The notes under the pieces were generated by a model, which did no database searches, was not told where the DNA came from, and worked only from the letters and a program-made list of their open reading frames with translations. Below, piece by piece: positions 36,695 through 48,665 of a stretch of DNA of 64,000 bases. The first letter of the stretch is position 1; the number at the start of each line of letters is the position of its first letter. Source of the DNA: Cephalotus follicularis (lineage: Eukaryota; Streptophyta; Magnoliopsida; Oxalidales; Cephalotaceae); contig BDDD01001648.1 in the NCBI GenBank assembly GCA_001972305.1, positions 124,001 through 188,000 on the forward strand, read 5' to 3'. The position numbers and the translations under genes were made by a program.

Positions 36695-37865
36695 GTGCTA
36701 ATCAACCCTAGTTAAACATTGTTTTTAGTTTTTGATGGCTATTTTGGATTATTTTGGAACTCTGGTTGTGTCCTGTACTGTCTAACAGTCGACTGTTTCT
36801 CATAAATAGTCGACTATTAGACATAGAAGCGCTGACGGTTTGGCATTTGTATTGCGCTAACCACTGGCGCTCACCTTAAGTGCTGACACTTTGCAAAAGG
36901 CGTCGAGGCTTAAGGATGTAGGCAACGATGCTTGATACTTTGGGGCGATGGCGCTTTGTCGAAAGCGTTGTTGGTGGTTACGCAAAGCGTCGACAGTGGC
37001 ATTGACACTTAGCCAGTAAACGTCCATGCTTATGATAAAGTGTCGCCGCTTTGGTCGGTACACATGCGTTTGATGATTCTCTTGAAGCGCTGATGTAACT
37101 CCCCAAACCCCAAGAGTCAACCCCCAAGGTTTGACACGCTACTAACAGTATCATTCATTATCCAATATTCAGCAGAAATTAACAACTTTTAACAATATAA
37201 TAAGGTATGCGGAATAAAATCTAATTAAATATCATTTGCGTGGGTAACCCTGTGTTATACAATACGGTTCATAAAAGCTCTGCCACAAGTCGGCAAGTCA
37301 TCAAATAAAAATAAAATATAATTATACTCCTGCGTCGTTGAACTGAAATAAGAAGGAGGAGACTCACCCGGGGCTTCAATCTTCAGCTTGCTTGCGAGGA
37401 TCCACCTATACCTGACCCATTACATTAAAATGCAATGGGTCAGCGACCACTGGTCCTGTAGGAAGTACAACCCACTCATGCATGGAGATGCAGATGTAGC
37501 AGGCAATATGCAACACAATGATAACAGTACAGTGTAACACTTCATTCATTCCATATCAGTCCTCAACATTCATTAACAGTCACTACAGTCATTTACAATC
37601 ATTAGCCGTTATAATAAATCCTTCCTCGGCATCCCCTACTAAAGGAAGAGCAATAACGCACCCTAGGCGTTAAGACAGATGAGCCGGGATAGCAACAATC
37701 ATTGCATTTTAGGCAGACCGGTTCCTCAGGTCCTCGGCTTTAGGAAGAGTAATATACGCGCTCTAGGCGTTATAGGCAGAGGAGAGGAGCATAAACATTA
37801 TACAGTATCAGTAACTGTCATTCAGTACACTATACAGGAATAATAACAGTAACAGTAACAGTCAG

Positions 37866-38070
37866 TGTGGCTCACCTCGGTCAGTGATCAGTCGGCTCAT
37901 CTCAGTTGGTGATCCGACGGCTCATCTCGGTCAGTGATCCATTGGGCTATCTCGGTGATCCACCCGGCTCAACTCAATTGGTGATCCTTTAGCTCATCTC
38001 AAAGATAGCCTTACCAGCTCATCTCGGTCGGTGATCCCGTAGGGTTCATCTCGATCGGTGATCCAGTATA
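37866..38070. repeat. Degenerate tandem repeat, about 30 bp (in F)
   Basis: Six or seven units read roughly GGCTCATCTCGGTCGGTGATCC, with insertions and substitutions between units. Confidence 0.8.
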
Positions 38071-39820
38071 GTACAATACATTGACACTACATTAACAGTA
38101 CATTACATTATACTAACACTACATTTCCATTCACTGTAGGTTCTGCCTTTTATACTATACTACATTAATTACATTTATCAATCTCTTCCACTAATAACAC
38201 TAACATCTTCCTTTCATTTATATTCATTACACTTACACTTATCCTTTATTCATTTATTAATATTCTATTTACTGCACTTATCATTTATATATTAATAAAA
38301 CCTACACTTATCATTTATATTTTAATAAAATCTGCACTTATCACATATTCATTTCACTCAGTCACTTTTGTGGGCGCAGGGAACCCATGCATTATCGTCT
38401 TAGCGCATGCATAACCTGCTAAGGAACTTACTGTAGCAAGCTTGTCATTATGTTGCACGCAGAGCACTAGTTGGGGCGCTATGTACACATGCTATGGGCA
38501 CATACTTTGTTGGGAGCTCAACAATTATCATCACACGTACCATGCAGGTATGGGATGGATGCGGAGAAGAGCTCAACATGCATGGCGCTACAGGGCAGAG
38601 GAAAACCTCACATGCACTGTGCGCAGGGCAGAGAAGAGCTCTGGCATTGGCATCCTCGGCAATGGTACAGTGGAGTGCCATGGTGACGCCTCGGCAATGG
38701 CTCCTCGGCATCTTGGCATCCACTGGACGCATGTAGGGGACGGTGGTGAGCTCGGCCATGGCACTATTCATTTCCATGCTCAGATGCATGGTACTACATG
38801 CTTGAGGATGCATGCATGCGTGATGGGGAGCTCGGGCCTTTCATAATTCATGCCCAGAACACTCATGATGGAAAGCTCGGCGTCATTGCATACTTGGGAC
38901 GTATTCAAAGGAAAAGTAGGACACCTCGCATGCATACAGTGGACAGTGGAAAGCCCAGTACGTTGCATCCTCGACACTTTGGCAGTTTGGGCATATGTGG
39001 CATGGCACCTCGATGTCTACATCATATGAGCTCTGGCGTATGGCAGAGAAGTCCATAGTAGGCTGCTCGGACGCCTAGCAGAGGATCGATACCACAGAGA
39101 GGAGCTCGGCGCCTAGCGAGTATGACGTCCTTTGTGTGTGTAACAGGACGAAGGTGCACTGTGTGTGCAAATGGATCCTCGGCGTAAGGCCATCTCGGCT
39201 TATGGCAGGGGGCGGCTGGCTCATATGCATGACAGATGATGGCATTAGTAGGCGTTGCATGCTCCGGCACGATAACTCCGCAAATAATCTCCTCTGCGCC
39301 TGGCTCCTCGGACGTTGCCTGAATGAACAACAGTTACAAAGTTCATTATGGCATCCTCGACAGCCTGGCATTAGCGAGCTGGGCATGTACGAACGCCCAG
39401 GAGGCAGGCAGAGAAGAGCTACGCATGTGTAGCGCGCACGGGAAGCATACCAGGCACTACCATATATTGTGTATAGTATTTATAATATGCATGGAATGGC
39501 AGGTGATGCCATCTCGGCATAAGGACATAGGGTGCCTTAAATCTAGTGCAGAGGGTCACTACATTTCTCAATCATTTTACCTTAATACATTTGACTAACA
39601 TTAACCACAGCCATCAAAATTTCCATAACAATACACACAAGGCAGTAAAGCACTGAGTAGGTAGTAGAACCTACATGGAGTCTGACGAAGTCATTGTACC
39701 ATCCCCTTTTGCTCAGCTATCCTTCCTCAACTGCTTCTTCCTTGCTCATCTCCTGGTAGCCTTTCTTTGTCTCTTTCACTCCCAATTTGCCAACAGCCCT
39801 CACTCCACTCTCCACTTCTC

Positions 39821-39830
39821 TATTTATAGC
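39821..39830 (-). promoter_or_regulatory. TATA box of LTR F
   Basis: GCTATAAATA on the minus strand, followed downstream by a pyrimidine-poor leader. It fits the inferred minus orientation of F. Confidence 0.6.
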
Positions 39831-40260
39831 TACCAATGGAATTCTCTAGAATTCCCTGGAGCATTCTCACCATTCTCATCACAGAATTGGGCTGAGGACT
39901 TGTGTGTTGGCCAAATACTCCCTTTTTCATCTTTTAATTTCTATTTAGCCCAGGTCATGCCTTCTTCATTTCCTTATAAATTGGCCCAAAGCCATAAGGC
40001 CCAATTCTAAATTCAAATGCCATTTCTTCCTTAATTCAATTCCAACCCATCATATTTTAAGTCCAATAGCAATAATGAATATTTCAATCCCCAATTCCCC
40101 TTTAAAGAATTCGGCTCGACTTTCAGTCCAGTCCAATAGTCATTCTTTTATATTATAAAATTTTGGGTATTACAGCTGATGGTTACGCCAAAGCGTCGAC
40201 GCTTAGCCAGTAGCCTTCGACGCTTAAGGTAGAGCGTCGCCGCTTTCAACGTGACAGTTA

Positions 40261-41515
40261 CAGAATTTTAGAATCTTGGTATGTAATTCCTGTGGTACTG
40301 GATTTTCACTGATCTAGTGGGAGTTATGCCGAGAAATGCCATGTATGATTCTATTAGCCATCAAAAATTAAAATGGATATAGTTTTTCATTCAATTTTAT
40401 ATTAGATATATTTTTAAATGTGATATGCATTATGGTAAGGCTATGGGACATGACCTAGTTTTCTGTTTCTTTCGTGGATGTTTAATCTACTTTATTATTT
40501 TATTGGGATTTTAATTTGGTGGCATGCGAGCACCTTAATTTCATATTTTTTATTCCTCTCTAGGATATATTCTTTTCTTTAAAATTTAAATGTAAATTTT
40601 ATTATAAAGCTTTGGAAGCAAAATGAGGAGAATCGATGGAGAGGAAGATAAAGAAAGTTACAAGACCAAGATAAGGCCATGGATGCATGGTATTATTTGT
40701 AATAAAGTAGAATTAAATAGTTCACCTAGGACACCCGGTAATCACATTGGCTCATGTGAATCAGTATAGAATTGTCCCAAGCCTAACCATGTTTTATGTT
40801 GTACTTCGGATGCATGTGTTGGACAATTGGTCCAATTACGTCATTGCGTGTAAGCTGTAATTAATTGGATTTGGCTCAGATAACCAATGAATTAATTAAT
40901 GGATCAGCATAATTAAAATGTGAGACCTAAAATCCCTCCAAGGATGAAATAATAAGTCTTAACGACATTGGCAGATTGTGGATTTGTTAGCTAAAGCTAA
41001 GGTCTGCGGTCTGTTTGGTGTCATGTCAACGTCCGTATTAGATACTGCAATGAAATCACAATGTTTTGCACTTGGACACGTAAACGTGTGGGTGTCGAAA
41101 CATGTGTATTACTTTGTGGATTCTGGGTATAGACTTATATTTGCTCTAATGGTTTATCATGCTAAAGCTGAGATCATATTGAGCTGGTAGGCTGAAGCTA
41201 TGATTGGATCTTACACGAGCGTGTGGGATTAGATCCTGAGCTGTGTAAATTGGCAGGTGAGCCTACCTATCTTGGGTGTTGTGGTTTTTCATGCTAAAGC
41301 TGAAGCCATAATATACTAAGATAGATTCCAATCCCCACTAGGAGATTAGATCTCCTGAATTCCACATGGAGGTGTAGGATACGATTAGAATAATGGAAGG
41401 AACCATAATCACTAAAGACCAAGTGTTATGGTAGTAACATGGAAAATGGATAAATAGAATATTTGCCAATTATATCTTTATTGTTTCTTGTAGGTTGTGT
41501 TATACTTTGCTAAAA
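40261..41515 (+). other. Untranslated leader of G
   Basis: No coding similarity is seen between the module array and gag. The words GCTAAAGCTGA recur at about 40988, 41160 and 41291, suggesting a degenerate internal repeat. Its length (more than 1 kb) is typical of decayed plant elements. Confidence 0.5.
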
Positions 41516-42340
41516 ATGTCTGTCAGCACCGCAATTGCCAGAGTCTTAAAGACTAATAAGTTGGATGGGCCAAATTTCCTTGATTGGTAGCGCAACTTGC
41601 GCTTGGTTCTGACATCATTGAAGTTGTCTCATGTGATGATGGAATCACCCCTCATACTTGGTGACGATCCATCTTTGGACACTCAGGCCACTGTTGCGAA
41701 GTGGCTTGATGATGACGAGCAGGCTCGGTGTCTCGCTATAGTAGGCATGGTTCCGGAGCTACAGCGACAACACAAGCATATGGAGAGCCTTGGTGATATA
41801 CTTCTCTGTCTCAAGGAGTTGCATGGCGTGCGGTCTAAGACTGCTAAGTTCAACCTCTCTCGTCAGCTTTTCAGTACAAAGATGGTGGAGGGATATTCGG
41901 TCCATGAACATGGATAACGATTTCTACATAGATCTCATTTTGTCATCCCTCCCTTGATCGTTTTCACTGTTTATATCGAACTTCCACATGAACAAGGTGG
42001 ACTGTTTTTTGCCTGAGCTAGTGGGTATGCTCAGGACTGCGGAGGAGGATCTTGACATTGGTAAGTCAAAATCTGCCATTATGTTTCTTCCTTCTTTTTC
42101 AAAGACTGCCCAGAATAAGGGTGGATCTAAAAAGAAACGCAAGGCCAAGAAGAAGAAGAAGAGAATAAAGAAGGAAAAGCCACAAGGAGTGGTTGGGGGT
42201 ATATTCAAGGATAAGCTCAAACAGCTTATGGATGAGAAAGCTTGTTTCCATTGTGGGAAACAAGGAAACAAGGACAGTGGAAAAAGGGCTGCAAGGAGTT
42301 TCTTGCTTCCACTACTGGTGCCTCAGGTTCAGGTACTTAA
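41516..42340 (+). pseudogene. Element G gag (Ty1/copia, TNT1-94-like)
   Basis: The ATG at 41516 opens a Gag frame: ARVLKTNKLDGPNFLDW, then LRLVLTSLKLSHVM, and later FNMNKVD-like and LPELVGMLRTAEEDL words. A TAG at 41588-41590 replaces the tryptophan expected in DWLRNL. A frameshift lies between 41917 and 41988. The zinc knuckle begins CFHCGKQG at 42243, but a tandem duplication of AAACAAGG (42258-42273) shifts the frame in the middle of it, so the second half of the knuckle is scrambled. Gag would bind RNA and form the particle. The copy is dead. Confidence 0.88.
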
Positions 42341-42344
42341 ATGA

Positions 42345-43635
42345 TTGAGCTTCACGTAGATTCTAATATTAGTTCTACTTGGGTGTTAGACACTGGTTGT
42401 GGTACTATTATTTGTAATTCTTGGCAGGGTCTAAGAAGCGCAAGATAGCTTAGAGCTGAAGAAGCAGTGGACCTACGTCTGGGTGATGGATCAAGGATTA
42501 TTACTAGAGTTGTAGGAATTTATGATCTACATTTGTCGAATGGTTTTGTAATAAGTTTGGATCTATGTTTTCTTGTTGAGAACTTAATTCAGAACATTGT
42601 GAGAGTTTCGTACCTGTTTAAATTAGGCTTAGAGCTTAAATTTAATGTGAATAGTTGTTCTCTTTTATCAAATGACAAAAATATCATATGTGAGGGCCAC
42701 ATTGATAATGAGATTTATGTTTTAAATACTGATTACAAAACGGCATTGTCAATCGAACAAGGAACTAAAAGAAAAAGAGAGAATAATGAAATTAATCAAT
42801 CATATACTTGGCACTGCATATTGGGTAATCCTAGTGAGGCAAGGATGTCAAAGTTGGTTAAGGATGATCTTTTGGACATCCAAGACTTAGAGTGTTTTCC
42901 AACATGTGAATCCTGCATGCTTGGAAAAATGACCAAATCTCCGTTCTCTGGTTAAGGAGAGAGGGCGGTGGATTTACTAGGTTTAATCCACACCGACGTC
43001 TGTGGACCTATGACGGTCAGTGCGCGAGGAGGATATCTATACTTCGTTACTTTTACCGATGATTTGTCACGGTATGGGTATGTGTTTCTGATGAGACACA
43101 AATCATATTCCTTTGAGAGGTTCAAGGAATTTATAAATGAAGTAGAGAAGCAAACAGGTAATCCCATAAAAGCACTTCGATCATATCGAGGGGGCGAGTA
43201 CCTGTCTGCTGAGTTCCAGGATTATCTTTGAGATAATGGCATTCTCTCAGAATGGACCCCTCTAGGAACACCACAACATAATGGTGTGTCTGAATGGAGG
43301 AATCAGACCTTGTTGAATATGGTCCGGTCCATGATGTCTTCTGCAGACCTTCCTACCTCTTTTTGGGGTTATGCACTGGAAACAGCTGTATATATCCTTA
43401 ACCAGATTCCTTTGAAATTCGTTCCCTATACTCCATACAAGGTATGGACAGGGAGGAAACCCAGCCTAAACCATTTGAAGGTTTGGGGTTGTCCAGCTTA
43501 CGTTACAAGGTTGGAGGCACGATCAGACCAGTACCGGTTTGTGGGGTATCCCAAAGAAACAATGGGATATTATTTCTACCATCCTAGCGAACAAAAAATG
43601 TTTGTTTCGCGTAATGCTGTTTTCCTAGATAAGGA
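42345..43635 (+). pseudogene. Element G pol: protease and integrase (reverse transcriptase beyond insertion)
   Basis: One frame carries the copia-type order. The protease has TWVLDTGCGTIICN (about 42377-42418; D-T-G kept). Next come the LRLGDGS core, the integrase zinc site (HCILGN and later CESCMLGKMTK), and the catalytic core from LIHTDVCGP (about 42983) through KALRSYRGGEYLS to NGVSEWRNQTL with its catalytic glutamate (about 43283), then WTGRKPSLNHLKVWGC and a VGYPKETMGYYFY segment. Stops lie at 42446-42448, 42953-42955 (CAA to TAA expected) and 43229-43231 (CGA to TGA expected), mostly C-to-T changes. The frame is cut at 43635 by LTR H. Reverse transcriptase should resume to the right of the window. 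Confidence 0.9.
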
Positions 43636-45632
43636 TGTAACACCCGAGATTTTCATGTATTATAATTTCACAATGTATTTGTACCTATAATTGTGAAATT
43701 AATAAAAGGATGGATTTTCCGAATTTGGTGATGTTTTCCCATCCCTATTATGTTGAATTATTGTGTTAAATGCTAAAAGAATGTTAAAAGGCTAAAACGA
43801 CGATGTTCTGGGGAAAACACGTCGACGCCTTTAGAATAACGTCGACGCCTTTCAGGCAAAATGGCTCACGTACTTCATGCACATTGATCCGGATGAGGAC
43901 ATCAACGTCCATGTGTAATATTGATGAAAGACATCGACGTCTTTGGAAAGACGTCGACGCCTTAACTTCGAATGTCATGCATGTTACTTTGCTGACAAAT
44001 AAAGTGCGAGGGGAAATCGAGATGGGGCCTTTTGCAGGTGCCTTGAGGCATGAGTTAGGACGTGTTGGGCATGCACCTTACTACCTAACCTGCATGACTG
44101 AAATGATGAGGACAAGTGTGGCTTGTGTGTGTACATGCAACAAATGCAAGAAGAATGAAACATGTGTGCATGCAAGGGATGGATAGAATGAATGGGGCAC
44201 TGTCTGGCATGAAGGACGGGGAAACGAACCCAGATACTACAAGCAGAGATGGGAATGTACCCTAGGCACATGTGACCTGCAAAACAAGCACAAAGGAAGA
44301 AGAAATGAGGGTGAGTGCATAAAAGACATCCTTCACCCCTTACCTTCGGTTGTTACTGTTTGGGAAAAAACCATACACTTGAGAGAGACACAGTGAGGGT
44401 AAGAAACAGAAAGTAAAGGAGAGAAAACGTTTCCACCATTGTTGAGCTTGGAGCTTGGAGCTTGGAGCTTGGAGCTTGGAACCACTGGTGCAGCTACAGG
44501 ACAGACCTAGAAGGGCTGCTGTGACCTGTTTGGAAACGAAAAGAGGTGGACCTTCCAGTTCCTAACTTGGGACGAAAGGTAGGGGAAAGCCATACTGTAA
44601 TTTCGAGTTTAATATCCATGCATGGTTTATGGTTTTGGATGTATAAAATGCATAAATCTTGTACTGTTTTTGTTACTGGAATGATGCCATGATATGCTAG
44701 ATATGTTTTGAGTATCTGCATGTTAGTTCCTCGCCTCGATTACCTATTATTATGCATGATTATGGGCTGTTAAGGCCACTGTTTGTTAAGTCGTGAGGTA
44801 GAAGATGACTACTATTGGAAAAGACATCGATGCCTTTTAAATAAACATCGACATCTTTTTAGTTTTGCCTTGTTACTGATTGAAAGGGATCGACGTCTAT
44901 GGAAAGACATCGACGCCCTAGGCCACCTACCTGGATTTTGACGTGAAAGACGTCGACGCCTAAGGTTCCTACCTTAACGGATCGACGCCGTCAACCATAC
45001 GTTGTCGTTTTAAGGTTCCAGACCTTGAGAGTCCACGCGTGTGAAATAGACATCGACGCCTTCTGTTGAGGAACGCGCTGACACTGAGACTTGGACATCG
45101 ACGTCTGATGGAAAAGACATCGACGCCTTTTGGAAAGACATCGACGTCTTTGTTACTGTTTGGGGTTTTCTTCATCTAACGATACGAAACGATCCCGATT
45201 CCTATTTGAGTGCATTTGAGCATATGTATGCATTGTATATGCAATGTTTACTGCCTGATTGTGTACTGTTTATGAATTGTTTATGGTTTCTAAAGTATTG
45301 ATATTTAGAAATGCATATATGAACTCAGAATAGGATGTTTTGAGTATGAAAATATGTATTGATTAAATAACGTATTTTCGACTGAACGGATAAACAATTT
45401 ACACTACTGAAACTGTTTATTGATATTTTCTACTGAAAATGTCTATTTTCAAATGTTGTCATTTTTGGAAACATTTTGGAAAACAACTGCCTGTTGTCGA
45501 TCTAATCGATCATTACTGTTTACTGTACTGTTACTGTTTGAAATCACTGTTTGCTCTGTGAATTGCTATGTGTTTGTGTTTGAGCTACTAGTTGCATGGC
45601 GGAGGCTGCCAGTGATGACTAGTGGTAGGGTT
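43636..45632 (+). mobile_element. LTR H, left part, interrupted by element I
   Basis: It starts TGTAACACCCGAG at 43636, after AAGGA, which should recur where H ends. Like K it carries paired ACATCGACGTC/ACGTCGACGCC modules (about 43818-43970 and 44820-45150). It also carries a heptamer repeat and the GGACGAAAGGTAGGGGAAAG word found in C and K. No terminus is seen before I begins at 45633, so the rest should lie beyond 64000. It is a gypsy-type LTR by its similarity to K. The 127-codon ORF at 43803-44186 is LTR sequence. Confidence 0.75.
44444..44478 (+). repeat. (GAGCTTG)5 heptamer repeat
   Basis: Five perfect 7-bp units. The corresponding site in K (about 56503-56530) has only a broken version, so the expansion is specific to H. 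Confidence 0.9.
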
Positions 45633-46770
45633 TGTTGACATTTATGTCTCAATCCTAAGTTTCGATGATAACATATTTGTGTTTAACAAAGTTTATTGAT
45701 GTGCAAGAATGCCATGAAGTGAGCAAAACAGCAAGATTTCTTCAGATTCAGGTCAGACCGTCGACGCCCAAAGTTAAAGCGTCAGCGCTTTAACAGGCAG
45801 TCGAGACAAGGGCCTAAGCGTCTACCGGTGGTGCGTTTGAAGAAGTGGAAGTAACACTCAAACCGTCGATGCCCAGATTCAAGCGTCTGCGCTTTGGGGT
45901 ACTAAGCATCTGCCGTTAGTGCAAAGCGCCTGCCGACTAAACCAGTGAAGCCAATTGCAATTAAAAGTGGCTTAAGCGTCGACGCCCAAGATTAAGCGTT
46001 AGCGCTTTGAGGTGCCTGTCGACTCCAACGTTTTGAACGCCTGTGCTTTGAGCTGATAATTTGAATTTGAGATCCCTAACGGTCACGTGACCGTCGACGC
46101 TTTAAAGCTGACAGTCGACGCTTTGGTCGGCTGGAACAGTTTCTGACAGAGTTTTAGTGGACATTCCATTATGGAACTAATCCTAAACTATTCCCAATGG
46201 ATCTATGAGGCAACAAGATATATATACACGAATGTTTGGAAGAAAGAGGTAGAGAACAACACAAGCAAAACACATATACAAAGATCATTCAAAGCAAATA
46301 TACCAAGAGCATTCAAATCCAAAGCTCATCCAAGAAGCTTTCATTTTACATCTTAAGCTATTTCTTGTTCTCACTGATTTGGGCAAACTTATCTTGTAAA
46401 ATCCAACCTTGTGAGAGGTTTAGATCAAAACACTACATGATTTACTTTGATTGTAATAGGGGAGTGAACCCTAGTGAAATTGGGGAGTGAACCCAAGAGA
46501 ATTCTAAGTGATTGAGGTCAATCACAAAGGTGTACCGAGCAGCACCCGGAATTGTATTCGGAGAACTAGTGGAAACTCAAGGAGATCCTTGGGAAAAGTG
46601 GACGTAGGAAAGAGTTACGCCGAACCACTCTAAACTAGTGTTTGTAAATCTCTCTAACTCTATCTCTTTAGATTGTTGTCTAAATTGCTATTGCTTATTA
46701 TTCTTGTTCATTGGGAAAAGTTTAGATAATTTTTAGAAACTACAATTCACCCCCCCTTGTAGTTTATTCA
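45633..46770 (+). mobile_element. Element I (Sirevirus-type Ty1/copia): 5' LTR
   Basis: This 1,138-bp LTR starts TGTTGACATTTATG and ends AGTTTATTCA, followed by the primer site. The flank at 45628-45632 is GGGTT, expected again after the 3' LTR beyond the window. Modules of the GTCGAC type lie at 45760-46125 (GACGCC and GCGCTTT flanks), mostly 19-21 bp apart within pairs. The right end has the CACCCCCCC run common in Sirevirus LTRs. Confidence 0.88.
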
Positions 46771-46772
46771 AT

Positions 46773-46784
46773 TGGTATCAGAGA
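46773..46784 (+). promoter_or_regulatory. Primer-binding site of I (initiator tRNA-Met)
   Basis: TGGTATCAGAGA, with one mismatch to the plant consensus, starts 2 bases after the LTR. Confidence 0.9.
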
Positions 46785-46835
46785 GGTAGTCTTATTATTC
46801 TTAATTGTTAGAGCCTTTGACGATCTAGATTGACA

Positions 46836-48665
46836 ATGAACTCAAACGTAGGAGAGAGCCAAAACATCTCTAAACCCCCTTATTTTGATGGCAATAACTA
46901 TAGCCATTGGAAGGCTAAAATGACCATTTTCATTCAATCCCTTGACTACAACCTATGGGACCATATAGTTGATGGTCCTAATCTCCCCACCATCACACTT
47001 GAAAACGAGGATGTTGTTTCCAAGCCTAGGAACCTATATGATGATAATGATAGGAAAAGAGTTCAAATAAATGCTAAGGCTAAGCATATCATCATTTGTG
47101 CCATAAATTCTAATGATTTCAATAGAATTTCGTCTTGCGTTTCCGCCAAGGAAATGTGGGATAGACTTGCAGTCACCTATGAAGGGACTAATCAAGTTAA
47201 GGAAGCCAAAGTTAGAATGCTTGTTCATGAGTATGAAATGTTCACCATGAATGCGAACGAAGATATAAAATCTATGTTCTCTAGATTTACAAACATCATT
47301 AATGCATTACAAGCTCTTGATAAAACGTATTCTAACAGTGAAATGGTGAGGAAAATTCTTAGGTGCTTACCAAGGACTTGGATGCCAAAGGTCACAGCAA
47401 TTGAGGAAGCAAAGAACCTCAATGTCCTTGCACTTGAAGATCTTCTTGGGTCATTAATGACTCATGAATTATCAATGCAAAAGAAGGATGATGATGAAGA
47501 ACTAACATTTATCACCCGGAGATTCAAGAAGTTTCTTGCCAGCAAAAAGAAATTTGGTGGAAGGCCAAATAAGAAACTCCACCAAAAAGGAGAACCAAGC
47601 AAGCTCGAAGAAATTATATGCTTCGAGTGCAATAAACCGGGGCACTACAAAAGCGACTGCCCTCGCCTCAAAAAGAAGGACTTATACAAGAAGAAGAAGA
47701 AGGCCATGATCACAACATGGGACGATAGCGATGAGTCTAGCTCGGATGAAGACTCAAATGAATAGGTGGCCCAAATAGCATTGATGGCTTTGGAGGAACA
47801 AGAGGAAGAAGAAAGCGATGAGGTAACATATGACGAACTTGTTCTAGTAGTAGAAAAGTATAGCTCTATAATTGCTTCATTAAAGAAAAAGGTTAAGTCT
47901 TTGGCAAATGAAAATGATGAACTAAAATTGGCCAAGGAAGAAACCTCAAATGAAATTGAGGTAGACCTCCTGGAAAATGAAGTATCAGACCTTGTAAAAG
48001 AGAACAAAAATCTCAAGGAGGAGATACAAGCTTTAAACAAAACCTTCTCAAAGTTTTCTAATAGTAGTGAGAAGCTTGAAAATCTCCTTGGGATGCAAAG
48101 ATGTGTTTTTGATAAAGCCGGCCTAGGATATGAGGAAATGAACAATGTTAAGCTTTATCAAACATTCTTTGATAGGAAGGAGAAAATAGAAAAGGAAAAG
48201 GTTGAAAAGGCTAAGATTAAAAAGAAAACCATGTGTGACTATTGTGGTAAAATTGGACACACATCTTTTACTTGCTTCCATAAAAAGAATGCCATGTTTA
48301 GGAAGAATTTGATTAGATCATGCAATTTTTGTGGTAAACATGGACACACACTCTCACAATGTTATCATAGGAAGAATGCCATTAATAAGAAAAGAATGAA
48401 TGTCATGTGTACACATTGTGGTAAATATGGTCATGCATTTTCATCTTGTTTTCATAGAAGAGATAATGTGCATAAAAGAAATATAGTTGTGTCTTGCAAT
48501 ATTTGTGGTAATAATGGACACACTTCTACATCATGTTTTTATAAACAAAATGTATTGAATGACTTGAACTTCTTTAGGATTAAAAGGAGTTGGGTTCCCA
48601 AAGGAACCACTTTGACTAACCCCAAAGGACCCAAAGTTTGTTGGGTACCTCAAACGAAAATTTGA
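46836..48665 (+). pseudogene. Element I gag, extended with five zinc knuckles
   Basis: The ATG at 46836 starts a long copia Gag (about 609 codons with one internal stop). The N-terminal capsid (UBN2-type; PYFDGNNYSHWKAKM, then YEGTNQVKEAKVRML and LPRTWMPKV) covers residues 1-240. The first knuckle, CFECNKPGHYKSDC, is near residue 263. TAG at 47763-47765 follows an acidic serine stretch. Then comes a probable coiled coil (SLKKKVKSLANENDELKLA to LKEEIQALNKTF), and four evenly spaced C-X2-C-X4-H-X4-C knuckles (48237-48540) that look like internal duplications. The end, SWVPKGTTLTNPKGPKVCW, is typical of Sireviruses. Apart from the single stop it is open. Whether that stop is read through is unknown. 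Confidence 0.88.

Larger units (their letters stand above)
37094..40174 (-). mobile_element. Solo LTR F with target duplication GCTGA
   Basis: This 3,081-bp LTR starts TGTAATACCC at 40174 and ends GGGGAGTTACA at 37094 on the minus strand, with GCTGA at 37089-37093 and 40175-40179. It inserted into the leader of G. A TATA box (GCTATAAATA, minus strand) lies at 39821-39830. The middle is unusually GC-rich with many CTCGGC words and a tandem repeat. It has no gag or pol. ORFs of up to 134 codons on both strands at 38442-39432 overlap one another and look compositional. Confidence 0.88.
36788..40260. repeat. GTCGAC-type modules in the leader of G, split by F
   Basis: CAGTCGACTG and TAGTCGACTA occur at 36788 and 36809, 21 bp apart. 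About ten GCGTCGACG/CTT variants follow to 37093 and continue at 40190-40250 after F. They lie between the primer site and gag, not in an LTR, and two different flanking words occur in one array. Confidence 0.7.

Noticed and set aside
38442-39432. Several 70-134 codon ORFs on both strands in F as genes
   Set aside because: They overlap each other on opposite strands in a GC-rich repeat and have no recognisable domain.
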